Assembly: GCA_018340805.1 (NCBI GenBank)
Contig: JACMZG010000008.1
Location: forward strand, 27,352,411 to 27,416,410
Reading direction: 5' to 3'
DNA length: 64,000 nt
Origin: Microvelia longipes
Taxonomy: Eukaryota > Arthropoda > Insecta > Hemiptera > Veliidae
Of this stretch, positions 48,601-62,124 are shown piece after piece (the first letter of the stretch is position 1; each line of letters opens with the position of its first letter). Below the pieces are notes generated by a model. That model was not told the DNA's origin and did no database searches. It was given only the letters and a program-made list of their open reading frames with translations. The position numbers and the translations under genes are program-made.

Positions 48601-51600
48601 TCAAGAGATTCGACTCTAACTGTAAAACAGATTTTTACAGGCCATTGTGCATCCTTATAAGTTTTTAAGGATATAGCCCGGCTGTCTCGGCTTCCAGTTA
48701 AACGTCCAATCTCTAGTCATTTCATCTACACAGGTGATCAGAAACCAACCCTCTTCGATCAGACCTGTCTTATAGTCTTATAGAACCTCAGTCTAAGGCC
48801 CGTCGGATTCCCTTGAGAATCCTGAGTAGTCCCGACGAGGGACTCAATAAGGACTTCCCTCAGAGCCTCGGCGTCCTCCTCTGTGAGTAAGCCTTCCTCA
48901 GGTATGACTACAAGTTGTAGTTTTTTACTTGAAGTGGCCTCAGCATAGGATCCACACTTTCCAGAACCGTTCGGCGCAGGAGCGTTACTGTCTCCTGCAC
49001 CTCCTGGTCCCGAGCAAGGCTTCTTCTTTGCTCTCGCTTCACCAAGAGAGGTCTCCGACTTCTTTCTCTTACTAGGAGCTGAACCGGTATTACCCTCGCC
49101 AGCCCCTCCCTTTCAGGTGGCTGGCGTTTGAGCAGTACGGGTCTCTCCTGTTGCAGATCTAGGAGCCTTTGGAAGCCTTTCCCTGGCAGAAGCGATCTCC
49201 GCTTTGCTCATATGCCTATCGCTAGCATGACTCTTTCTTTTCTTCATATTCAAGCAATTATGAGAAGTAGAATCATTTTCCGTGGACAAATTGAAGTCGG
49301 CGCCTTTCTGGGAAGCCCACTGGCCAGCCTGACTCACTCCCGATCCTCCCAACTGAGAAGTACCTTTCTTACTCTTATGGAAGACAGAAGGAACAGGCTT
49401 TTTTACGGGCACTCCCTCAGATGCCACAATTTTATTGCTTTCTTCTTTAATTGTATTAAAGTACTCATGTTTCTCAAGAAACTTTGTTTAAGTTTCTCTT
49501 TTCCTTGCTCTTCTGCATGATTCTCTACGCCTCTTAGCTCACAGTAAGTGCTCTCTAGACAGTTCGCTGACATCCAATGTGCTCTAGGTATCGCCACTAG
49601 CGAGGAGCTCATCCTTCTCCAACGGCGACACATCCAAACCAGTCTCTTCAGTCAGGTCCCTTTCAGAGCCTCGTGTAGTAGAGGATTGGCTGTTTGATGG
49701 TCCATGAGAGAGCAGTGCAAGTGTTTCCATCTGATTAGAGATGCCAGTCTCTGGTGCGCCTACTGCCTTGCCTGGTTCCATAATGTCTTTCTTAAAACAC
49801 TTAAACTTTCACAAGAGTCTATACTGTTTTCTTCACAGGTGGAATCTGGAGATGATTTCGTCTCTTTATTTGACTCTGACAAACCTATAAAACTATTTGT
49901 CTTATCCATATATCCATATTTTTTTGCATACTTCGTATGCATAAGAGGTGAGTTGGTTGTATTGTTTAATGTTAAAAATTACTGTGTTTCGGTAATCCCC
50001 CTCGTGTTGACATGGTGGCATTGATCAGCGAGGGCTAGGTTCCAGTGGAGAAGTCTGGAGACAGGGACGCAGCCTCCTACTCACGGATCACCTCTCCAAC
50101 CCAGGTGCCATATCCTAAGGATCTTGGAAGTAAAGGGTACGAGAGATCCCTCAAGCCGTAGCCTGGGTTAACCCAAGGTGCTTACCAGTCAAACATGGCC
50201 CGGAGTCAGCCCACCTAGTTAGCAAGACCAAGGGGGAGGGACATCACACAACCTCAAGCAGCCCAGGAGTGTCAAGACCTTCAGCCATATGCCTGTATCC
50301 AGATCGGTGCCACCGACCCCTCAATCCTAGTGGTGCCACCCTAGTCCACAATCTGAGAGAAGTGATCAATGTTGGGTTTATGTTTGTGTCTGTGAGGTGT
50401 GGTATTTGAGCTCGGGGTCTACTGGGTCGCTATCCCTTTAGCCACACACCTTGGCTTCCCCTGAGGAGCCAATGAATGGCAAGCCAGGCATTGGGGATTT
50501 ATATCGATATCCAATCTAGATCCGCCGTGTTCAGCGAGACAGGGCTACCTCATGAAGGGTGTGATTCTTTTTCACCCACGTGCGGTCCTGGAATAGTGTC
50601 ATCAGAGATTCCTCAGCTATTCCCTGAGTTCAAGTTCCTCCTGTCATTGTAGGACCAGCCTCTCACAATAAAAAAGAAGCAGACATGTTGCATCAGACTA
50701 GACAAAGACAGGTTCAAAGAGACGAGGACTAAGGACAGTCACACTTATAAAAGAACACTTAGGTCACAATAGCACGTGAGAGGTAAGTAAAGCAATGGTA
50801 GATAAATCATGAACCCTCTTAACCCCATCTCAAAAAAGTTAGTGAGACAATGCCTAGCTTCATGAAAATTCAACATTTTAGAAATATCAATGTACAGAAG
50901 ACTGATTCTATATAATCAATAACCATTCCTAGGCCTCTAGAACATTAAACAACTGTATTCAAATCTAAGGACTTTAATTTAATAAAATAAATCTTAAACT
51001 TAGCTTGACCACGGCCAAGAGGTCGGGCCGATCTAAAAAGACAACCGCTGAAACCTCCTGGCCGCCAGTACAAAAATGTTACCAACTTAAACAATTATTA
51101 ATATTTTTCTAAAAAAAAACCCCCAAAGCTACAATAGAAAATTAATAATAACTAAAGAAATTATCTAAATAAACTTTAAATGTAAAATAAAATAGGTAAA
51201 TTTTTTTTAAAGAATTTTAAATAAAATCACAAATATTTCCCTCTGAAATTCAAGCTAAAAATTCATGTTACAATGCAAGGGTTCAGAATTGTAAATGTAT
51301 TAAAAAATTATGAATTGAATTTAATTTTAGGGTAATATTGCAATGATCAATAAATACGTTATTGTTATTATTTAGTCAGGTTTGATGGACATGGTCAATT
51401 TTTTTGAAATTTTTTATATTTTTTCAGTAAATATTAAAATTTATTTTTATACAGCAGTTGTAAATTTAAAAGATAAGTTTTCTTTAAAAAGTTGACTTGT
51501 GGGGTAATCTTTTCTTTTAGTGTAAATCATTTTAGTAATACCTTCCTTTGATCTGAAGGCTTAATTTGTTTTATAAATGAAGACTTAAGGACTTCATTTG

Positions 51601-54600
51601 TTTTCTTTCTACAATTGATTTATTTGAGCACAAACTAAAAAATATATCCATAAGTCAATGAACTTTTAATGAGAGAGTGATACAATATTTTTGTGTGTGA
51701 ATACAAGAAAAAAATAGACTAAGAGATGAAAAAATAGAGGAAGTAAGAGATGAGCAAAAGTTTAGCCAAGAACGGAAAAAACTTCTCTTATGATTGCCCT
51801 TTAAGAAAATCTAAATATTTTTATGCATTCAATAGTCAAAAATGTAAGCTATTGTTGCTAGAAGTTGCAAAAACTGTTAATTTTTGTCACCCCACAGCAT
51901 TGTAGGGTAAAATAAACATATTTTATTCTTACACATTTTTCTCTAAAACTACTCTTTTCACCTGTTTTAGAAATTTTTAGTTTTTTTATGTACCATGTAA
52001 TTATCATTGTTGAGATATGCAAAAATGCCAAAAAATATTAGTTTTTCCAAATTCTTGGAAGAATGGCTTAAAATTTTGACTATTGAATGTATGATGAAGT
52101 TTGGGTTTTCTTAAAGGGCAATCATAAGAGAAGTTTTTTCCGTTCTTGGCTAAACTTTTGCTTATCCTACTTCTTCTAATGCCCACCATAAAAATTCCAT
52201 AAAACTCAATTTCTTCAAAAATCATTTTACATGCAAATTTTTTGGCAGTAGTTCCAAAATATTTGACATAGTTAGTAGTTTGTCCTCTAGGAAATTTACT
52301 CAGCCTTCTAATGAGACCAATTTCGCCTTTCTAGCCTGAACAGTTAAAACCCTATTAACAATTTTATGATGTGAGGTCAAATATTTTTTTAAAATATTAA
52401 ATTTGACTTTGTGGGAAAAAGGTTGGAGATTGGGGTTTATATTATAGGACATTTTTTGTTCCTTTTGAGGAGTACTATCACCTCCTTCTTTGGTGGACAC
52501 TTTAAATGAAACACCCTGTAAATATATGTCATACCTATACATATTATTTGATTAATAAATATGAACAAAGACTTCCAAAATTAAATAAGAACTCTTAATG
52601 AAAATAAAGCATTGAGATTTGACCATTCAATGCAGTCTATGGTCATGTCATCAATCAATTTCTAAAATAAATTATATATTTTTTGGGATTGGAAGGAAAC
52701 CCAATTTTAAAGAAAGAGAAAAAATGAAAGCTGACCGTCATTATTATTTTATTTTTTTTTTATTTACAAGCAGTAACGGGCTCATATAGCCCAATTTACA
52801 ATTATATACAACACATAAAAACACTTAAAATAATTAAAACTAAAGTAAAAATATTAAGTTATTACAAGAGAAAGAAAAAAGGTATAATGTGCTAAAAGAA
52901 GACTATGACATTAAGTACAAAAATAATTATATGACTAAAATTCAGTACATATAATATTATAAATTACAAAAGGAACCAGGAATTATGGTATATAGGTAAA
53001 AAAAAGATAGTTAATAAAAATAGAGGTGAATTTCAGAAAATAAAAACGAGTAAACAAAAAGTAAAAATAAAAAGATAGTAAAGTAAAATAATAAAGATAG
53101 TAAGAAACTTATAGTTATTTTTTTTATTTTTTTTTATAGTTAACTTATAGTTAAAATAATTAAATAAATGTGAAAATATATAAAAATGATAAATAATAAA
53201 AAATTAAAAAATAAAAATACAATAATTAAATAAACACCCATACATACATTTATACATAAATGCATAAAGAAATAAAATAACTCGATAGTATGCTAGTCAG
53301 TAGTATGATAATTATTGAAAATAAACTTTTGGTAGAGGATTTGGAAGCGTTGAATATGTCTAAGGATGGAGAATATTTGTTACCAATGGAATGAAGTCTA
53401 GGAATAGAGGAATATTTAATATAGTTGGTAGGATGAGATTGTGTGTGGAATGTCTGAGTAGATCTTGTGTGGTGAGATGGAACATGAAGGTTACAAGTTG
53501 CAATATATCTATACAATCTATATTAGAGTTAACAACATCAGATAAGAAATTTAGATCAAATTGTTCTCTTCTAAGTTCTAGAGGGAGAAGGTTTAAATTT
53601 TTAAGCAGTTGACTATAATTAAATTCATCATTACTAAAACCTAATCTATAATTGATCATCTTCAAAAATTTCCTCTGAACTCTCTCAATCTGCTCTATTA
53701 AAAATTGTTGATAAGGTGACCAAATCAAAGAAGAGAATTCTAGTTGTGACCGAACAAGAGAGCAGAAGAGAATTTTTTAGTACATCTATATTCTTAAAAT
53801 CACTAGAAAATTTATTAACAAAGCCGAGCATTCTAAATGATTGATTAGTGATGTGATATATGTGATCATGGAAAGTTAACTGACTATTTAAGATAACACC
53901 TAAATCTCTTATCTTGTTGACTTGAGTTAAATTTACATTATTAATATGGTAAGTTAAGGAAGGATGAGTAATTAAACTTCGACTAATCTTATATGAAAGC
54001 ATTTATCTATGTTGACAGTCAGAAATTTTCAACAAACCATTCATAAATATTATTGAGGTTAACTTGGAGTTTGATACAGTCTTGAATAGTTTTATACAAG
54101 TATACAGTTTGATATCATCTGCAAATAGTAAAATACTAACACCATCCAGAACATCAATTAAATCATTAATAAAGATTAAGAAGAGGAGGGGGCCAAGGTG
54201 AGAACCTTGAGGCACCCCTGAGGTTGAATTAAATTCTTTGGAAATAGCCTTATCAACGCGAACCATCAATTTGCGATTAGACAAGTAATCTGTGAGCCAA
54301 GCAAGAAGTGGCCCATGCACACCGTAAGCTCTGAGTTTAAGAATAAGCCTTTTGATCCACACCTTATCGAAGGCCTTACTTAGGTCCATATAGATAGCAT
54401 CAATAACTTCACCTTTTTCAAGGCTGAGAAAATATCAGTAACATAAGTAATAAGTTAGTATTTACATTACGACCTTTTGGTAAAACCATGTTGAAAGACT
54501 AGTAATAACATTTTTAAAAGAGACAGTTAAAGTTTCACAGACTAGACTTTCTAATAATTTGGGAATAGTAGATAAATACTAATAGGTCTATAATTCCTAA

Positions 54601-57600
54601 TATTAGGTTTTATCATTTTGTTTAAATATAGAGTAATATAACTACTTTTCCATATAGAAGGAAATATACCATTTTGGATTGATAGATTAAACAAATGACA
54701 AAGAGGTTTATATATAATATCACAACATTTTTTAAGTAACACAGGAGGTACCCCATCTGGTCCCATTCCTTTATTGACATCCAGGGAACTTAGCTATGAT
54801 GTAGAATTAGGGAAAAATATTTTCAAGTACAGGATTGCTGATGTAAGTTGCAGCAGCAAAACATCTGTACCTATAGCCTTCACTACTTTTAGGAGAAACT
54901 GGAAGTTCTCTCTGCTTGGAATTGTGAGGTAATGGTGTTAGAGGACGAGGAGATAAAGGTAAAGAGAGGGATGGGAAAAGGAAACCATGCAGTAGTAAAA
55001 AATATTTATAAAATTAACGGACTAATCTCCTTATATAAAGATACGACAAATCAATTCTGCTTTTATACTTTTAGAAAAATAAATTAAGAAAATAATATTG
55101 ATTAGAAATATTGTTAATGAATTTACAGTTAGTTGTTAGTTGGTTTAATCTATTAGGGAAGAATACAAAAGCAGTTTGCATTCATCTGTTAATAAATATT
55201 CATATAAGTTTGATTTCACAAATACATCAGAAGATGAAACCTCAGAAGAGTTAGTTATCAATGAAGAGCAACTGATTACTTTAATGTACAAAATTATTAT
55301 TGTGGTAAATGATCATGATGATGCAAGTATAGTAATGTATATTGTTAATACCCCAGGTATTAATACAATTTTTTCCCCACGGAGGGAAAAAACAACGGCT
55401 TCTAGGAGAAAGCTTTATCCTTTGGAATCGAAGCAGCCAACACCCCTAAAAGCGGATGGCTCGTGATCATCCGAAGGTTCGTCTACCTAGGATTTCCTGT
55501 TGGGGAATTAACAAACTAATTATGACAAAGTAAAAGAGTTTTAAAGGTTAATTGTATGTAATTAATTATGCTTTTGTACGGGCTTGGTCCTATTGATTAT
55601 CTATATTTCGTTACATTTGCACATGGACGAAAGTCCATGAGTGCAGTATTAAAATAAAAAAAATATTTCGTTACATTAGCTGAAAGTAGATGAGTTATTG
55701 GATTAATTAAAATATTGAGTTTTATGATTGCCTCAAGTTAAATATTGCGGCTAATAATTCCTCTCTGTTAGGTCTACATAGTTTTTACATACTTTGTTTC
55801 AGATGTTTGATAATCTATGTGCTTTGAAGTTAGATACTAATGCTGCTGGAAGTATTATTGTTAGTGCAATGATATCATGTGAGAAAGAAGTAATGAATTT
55901 TAGAACACCTCAGCTAACTAGTCAGAGAGTGGAATTATGGATGGTTGATGTAGAGGCTGAGATGAGGAAGTCGAATAGATATATTACTAAGTTTGCTGTT
56001 CATAACTATGGTAGTGTTGTTAGACCTAGGTACGATTTAATAATCTGTAATAACAAATAATCATAATTTATGTGTAGCTAACATCTTCATGCATATGTAC
56101 AATAATAATGCAAAAAAATCTTGTAGTATACTTATATCACAGTGAAATAATCATTCAAAAATTAATGGTATTATAAAAAGTAATATAACAGAGAAACAGT
56201 TAATTTACTGAAAATATAGTAGAGTTCCTTATTCAACGATTATCAAAACCACACAGTGTACTTAAAACCAATAAAATTAAAATAGTTAGTTTTTACTTAA
56301 TTATTTAGGTTTAAATTACATTAAAATAAACTTTCATTGATCCAAGTGGTAAACTTTTTAACTTAGGTTAAATTACAAATAATAAAATAAGTTTAATATC
56401 ATTTGTTGTCACAAATAGTTTAGTTAAGTGTGTGCTGCCTGTAAGGTACACCTCAACCTTTTTACACCTCAAAAATGTTTATTTTCTATTCTTTTACTTC
56501 ATATTGTTTACCTATTGAACTTGTGATGGATGTCACAATTTGGTTGTGTAAGTAATATTTAAACCCATGGAATGAATCCCTTAAAAATATTTTTAAGGAC
56601 AAAAATGAGTTATGATTATTATGGAAAATTTGAAAATGCGCCTATAACAAATTCAAGTCTTTGAGACAAATAAGGACAGAGGCAATGTCAGCACATCCTT
56701 AATCATCACACAATAAGTTTCATAATTAAGTCTAATATGAAAACAAAACAAACTGAACAATTAATTGCCTATAGTATATCACACTGTTGTAATCAGTTGA
56801 CAGTGTGGGGAAATAATGTGAGAGCCAATGACGTTAGTCCTAGATAAACCACGCTCACAATTTCATATCAGGCAAACCTCATTGGTTGCTCAACAATATT
56901 TTCCCTTGCTGTAATACTATAATTCGAAAAAATTATCTATACAATGATATAGGTTAAAAAGCAAATATTCTTTAATTTTCTGCATTTATGTTTAATTCTT
57001 TGTTTCTCTTATTAGACAAAGTTGTTTCTACATTGCTCGACCCGGACTCGGTCTTGCTTTATCTTTGAGTAAGTAAGACTGTTGACCATTTTCTTTATTA
57101 ATAGGCCCAACAGAAAGATGTCAAAGAATGAGTTGATACCTTTTTTTAGTAATGATTTATTTTTATTAAATTTTGAATAAGTATTTTTCGTTTATAAATG
57201 AAAGTGTCTCTTTTTTTATTATCTATGTTAAAGTTTGTCTTCATTACACCTTTCTACACTGTGACTGTGAGACATTATTTTTTGCTATTTATATTTTATT
57301 TATAATGAATAATAAATAATCTTAATTTATGATTATTACTCAAATTATTATTTTCAATATTTTGATAGGACTGATTGGATGTTGGAATTTCTTGGTATGG
57401 TGGTGCTAGGTGCAAATCAGATATGGTGGACTGCTGAAGTTGAACATGTATTTGATCTAATTAAAGAGGTATTGTATGATTATGTGAGAGTTTATGAGTG
57501 ATGATACCTGTGTTTTGATTACCTAAGAGTTTATGAGTCGTGATTATCTGATAATTTATTCCTGTTTTAAACTGTGTGTAGTACCCACTATTATTAGATG

Positions 57601-60600
57601 AGACTGTATTGTTAGGATGTACAACTTCCTAAAAGAAATGGAGAAGTACATTTTATGCAAACTCATCAAGCTTTTACGTAATGATTGAAAGTTATTATAA
57701 TAAATAAAGTTAAGTATAATAATAAGTTAAGTATTAATAAAGTGTAATAAGTTAGTATTAATAAAGTTAACATATAATATGTTGGAATAGCTCAAACTAT
57801 ATATTGAATTCAGGGTATATATATCGAATCTAGAGAAAAAAGTACAACAAAAAAAGCTTATACCGAGTAACATTTTATGGAAAACAATTACAAATAAAAA
57901 AAATTATGGAAAAAATTATGCAGAAAAAATACTTGTAAAATACTAGCAATCACTGCATCTGGATGGATATTTAGAATATCAAATTTAAACAGTTACAATA
58001 GCTCTATTATATTTACACTTAAAATAAATCCTAATTGAATTATAAAGATTTTTGTTAAACATATTTCTTTCTTGTGGCTTTGAATAAAAACCTATGATAT
58101 ATGTCAAACAATAGCTTGGTACAAATTATACTATATAGTGATTTTGGTGCAAAATATCTCAGGATTTAATACAGTGTTTATTTTAAATGTAACTTTATTG
58201 TCCTTGGCAGGTAATACGAGGTGTGTTCAAAAAGTATCGCGAATTTTGAATTTTCGCGGGTTACGTATAATCGAATTTCAATTAATAAGGAATATTACCT
58301 GCAAGTTATGCGCAATTTGCGCGAAGCAATCCGCCAGAAACGCCGTTGGCACAAGTGTATAATATCTCATGGGGATTACTTTGAAGGGGACAAAATAGAT
58401 ATTCATGAATAAATAAATAATTTTTGAAAAAACAAAATTCGCGATACTTTTTGAACACACCTCGTATTTCCCCTTACTGTTTGTTTGTCAGAAATCTGAG
58501 AAAAACTACTTCTTTATCTATGAATAGTAAAGTAATGACTTATTTTTCTGCCATAAGTAGATAAAGATTATTTACCATTTTGAAAAATTATAAGAGCTAT
58601 GTATGTCTATAGAATTTAAAAAAAAAATTACCAAAAATTGGTCAGGCAAGTTATTACTTGCCTAACCAATTTTTGTTAAAATTTATTAGTTGTCATATTT
58701 TTTTACAAATAACTGTGGTTTACTGAATTACATCTTATAATTTAGTAGGATTGAATTTTCTTAAGTTGTATTTCTTCTGTGTCTAAAGAAATTTACTTTT
58801 TCCTTGTTTATGTTCTAAAAAAGATTAACAATGTTTAAAGGGAAAACAATTGCGACTAGACACCACCGCAACGTGAAAAATAAAATCTCAGAAGTGCTTA
58901 AAGAGAATAAATAAGTTTGACAAGGACTCTGCTAGTGATCCTGACGGTTCTTCTAGATACTCTGACATCATAGCTTTCCACCCAAACAACAGTTCTGCCC
59001 TTATTAACCCCACCATTTGATATGAAACCAATGACCCAGACCAAGCTAACAAGGTTCACGATGAGAATCAATTGAATATTATAAAGAAAAGTATTGAATA
59101 TTATAAAAAAAATAGTTTGGCTCCTCTCATAAAGAAATTACAAAGTGTGTGGTCTATGGCTCAAAGCTAGAGGAACTATACCTGCCAAAACGTGGGAGTT
59201 TTTAGTAGAGATCGGGTTCGATCAAAATTCTCTAAGACTATTTTCCGAGAGCATTATACTCGACTCGTTAGGTATAATCACCATATTTCCTCCTAGCAGG
59301 AATATGACATTTATGTTTTCAGTCTGATTATTAAAAAAAATTATATTTGTAGAAAAATAATGTTTATCTATGTTTATCTCTTATCTGTTATTTAAGTATT
59401 GTTCTATTACTTCAAAAATTTGAAATTACGCTGTGTTTATAGCAAACCTTATTATAAGGCCAGCCTCACTGTTTATATTTTTGTAAATATAGTGTTCAAA
59501 TATGATTGTTTTAGGGTGATAAAAACGCCATGAAAAATTATTTACAAACATTGAATCAACAGTTGGATGATGTAGTTGTCAGTGTTAGAGGGGAACTGTC
59601 TAAGAATGATAGAAAGAAATTTAACACTGTTCTTATTGTTGATGTTCATGCAAGAGATATTGTTGATCAATTTGTCACTGATGGGTGAGACTTTTCTGAA
59701 AACATTTTAATATTTTTAGATTTTTTTGTCAAAAGAAAAACTTTAAATTCATAAATTAAAACAAAGTGATATACAAGTATATGCATATACTTAAAATCAA
59801 AGATTATGTAGTTTACCAAATAATCTTGTATACTAAATATATCTGGTATACTAAATAATCTTTGCTTAAAATATGGATTACAGCGAACAATAACAAACAA
59901 GAATATAATAGTTACAATTATAACATTATATAATATAGTTAAAAAATAAATAATAAATCTATATTCAGTAAATAAATTGTAATATTAAAAATTTTGCAAC
60001 AATGTTATTTATACACAAATATTAGTTATATTTATAACCTGCTGACCAAATGTTAACTTTATGGAAATGATAGTAACTCTCCATTTTTTCAATTATAGTT
60101 ATTTTTTATTTTGTATCAATACCTTTATTATATAAATTGCATGTTTATTAAATATAACAAAATGAGGTTACGTTTCTACTGTAATGCAGAGGGGGGTTTT
60201 GTGGTCTAATTATAAAAAAAATTAAGTAATTTGTAGTGAATAAAGTTCCAAGTTCAAGTTTGTTTTCCTTCCTGTATCCTGTATTTATAATTTCTTACGT
60301 TTTTCTCTTGAAGATGTATGCATTCTTGATCATTTGTTTACTATTCCTCATTTATACCTTAGGTTTCTAGGGATAGTATTGTGCATAAAAATCACAACCT
60401 GAATTTCATCTGAATTATCCGTTTCAGGTATTTTTAAGACCTGAGAAGTTTCCTCAAAGTTATCTCTCTGCATGTGTGTGTCTGTTATCATCATGACTCC
60501 CAGGGTATTTATACTAGAGAGTTGAAACGTGTTACATAAATTAATCAATTTAGAAAATTTGTAAAACCCAGAAAATGTGTTGATTGTTTTAAGATTTGGC

Positions 60601-62068
60601 ACTCGTGTAATCTTATAAGACTGACATATGTGCCAAGTTTCATCTCATTATCAGTATTTGTTTAATTTTAATCAAATAACTTGTACACATTTTTTTAAAA
60701 ATTGAAAAATAATCCAACTGATTTAAATTTGGTACAAGTATATTTTTCATGTAACAAATGAGTATTTTAAGTTTTTATTCAATACAGCTAGTATATCAAT
60801 AGTTTTTTGAATCATAAAAATTAAAAAGCATTAGGAAATAAAACAAATGTATTTCTTGATGATGAGTAAAGTGAGTCCAAAGTAGTGAGGATGAGCGTAG
60901 CGCATTTGATGTGATGAGGAAAAGTTCCGAGGTACCCCTTACCCGTTCTTTTAATGTTTTCCTTTATCAAACAAACTTTTAATTAAGAAGTTTCTTAATT
61001 TCAGTATTATTGATGCTCAAGAATTTGAATGGGAAAGTCAATTAAGATTTTACTGGTTAAAATCATTTGATAATGTTATGGTTAAACAGTGTTCAGGTAA
61101 TTAACACTTTATTATTGATTTAATACATTTTTGTTCATTAATGTCCTATAATGTGGTAAAATCTTTTATCTTTGACAAAAGATTAGTTGGTTTAATTAAA
61201 AAAGCAGGTAAGTAACTTTACCAAAAAAATGCCTACAGCAACCACATTATGTCAGGTATCCTTGTGTAGCATACTACCCTGTTTTTAATTTACCCTCTCA
61301 CTTTGGAATGTTCTATCAGTTGTTTTCCATCAGTCTTATATATTTTTACAATGTGTGTTATATATCTATGTATATATATATATATATAATATATAATATA
61401 TATATATAATATATATATATATAATATATATAATATATATATAAATTATATATATGTATATATATATATATGTATATTATATATATATATATATAATATA
61501 TATATAATATATATATATATATATTATATATATATGTATGTATGTATGTATATATAATATGATTAATACCTCCTACTGTCTAAAAATCTCATTATTTGTT
61601 CACTTTTGAAAAAAAAAATTTTGTTGAAATAACGCATTATTTTCACTTTTATACTACAACAGAAATTATCAGTTTTTATAACTTTTAGCAACAACAGCTT
61701 AATATTTTGACTATTGAATGTAAAAAAATATTCGTGTTTTCTTATAGATCAATGATAAGAGAAGTTTTTTCTGTTCTTGGCTAAACTTTTGCTCATTTGT
61801 TAATTTATCTAATTTTGAATTTTTGCAAAAAATCATTATTCATGCAAATTTTTGGATAGTAGTTCCAAAATATTTGACATAGTTATTAGTTGTTCTTTTA
61901 GGAAATTTACTCAGCTTTCTAACAAAGCCAATTTCATATTTCTAGCTTGAACAGTTATGATTTAAGCTAGGAAGATTAGAGACAGTTAGTTATCCCTTGA
62001 GGAGCACTACCACCTCCTTCTTTGGTGGACACTTAATGTGAAACACACTGGATATGTCTATATATATA

Positions 62069-62124
<56 letters not shown>

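Larger units (their letters stand above)
46650..51070 (-). mobile_element. R1/LOA-type LINE, 5' part (ORF1, endonuclease, partial RT, RNase H start)
   Basis: Continues the LINE at 38727-39694; removing BEL/Pao restores continuity inside RNase H. From the right: GC-rich 5' UTR (about 50030-51070, edge uncertain), ORF1-like frames at 48300-49942, endonuclease at 47640-48200, RT at 47200-47570 and RNase H start at 46650-46990. The order and the [13 protein letters not shown] motif fit R1/LOA-type elements; the clade is inference. Confidence 0.85.
52735..54985 (-). mobile_element. Jockey-like LINE, 5'-truncated
   Basis: RT with no RNase [14 protein letters not shown] (54750), [10 protein letters not shown] (54595), [19 protein letters not shown] (54385, motif A), [20 protein letters not shown] (54220), [11 protein letters not shown] (54110), [20 protein letters not shown] (53900) and [15 protein letters not shown] (53690). 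The 3' end is a T-rich stretch at 52740-52762, preceded by a gggctcatatagccc hairpin at 52778. Missing endonuclease; about six frameshifts. Confidence 0.85.
11215..55802 (+). other. Giant intron 3 of the dynein gene (44,588 bp)
   Basis: Starts with gtaagt at 11215 and ends with tttgtttcag at 55802. It contains nearly every transposon and repeat block listed between these points, in mostly minus orientation relative to the gene. The other visible introns are 0.5-2.0 kb. Confidence 0.9.

Noticed and set aside
59215..59225. gggttcgatc, resembling a tRNA B box
   Set aside because: No matching A box, cloverleaf or anticodon stem around it.
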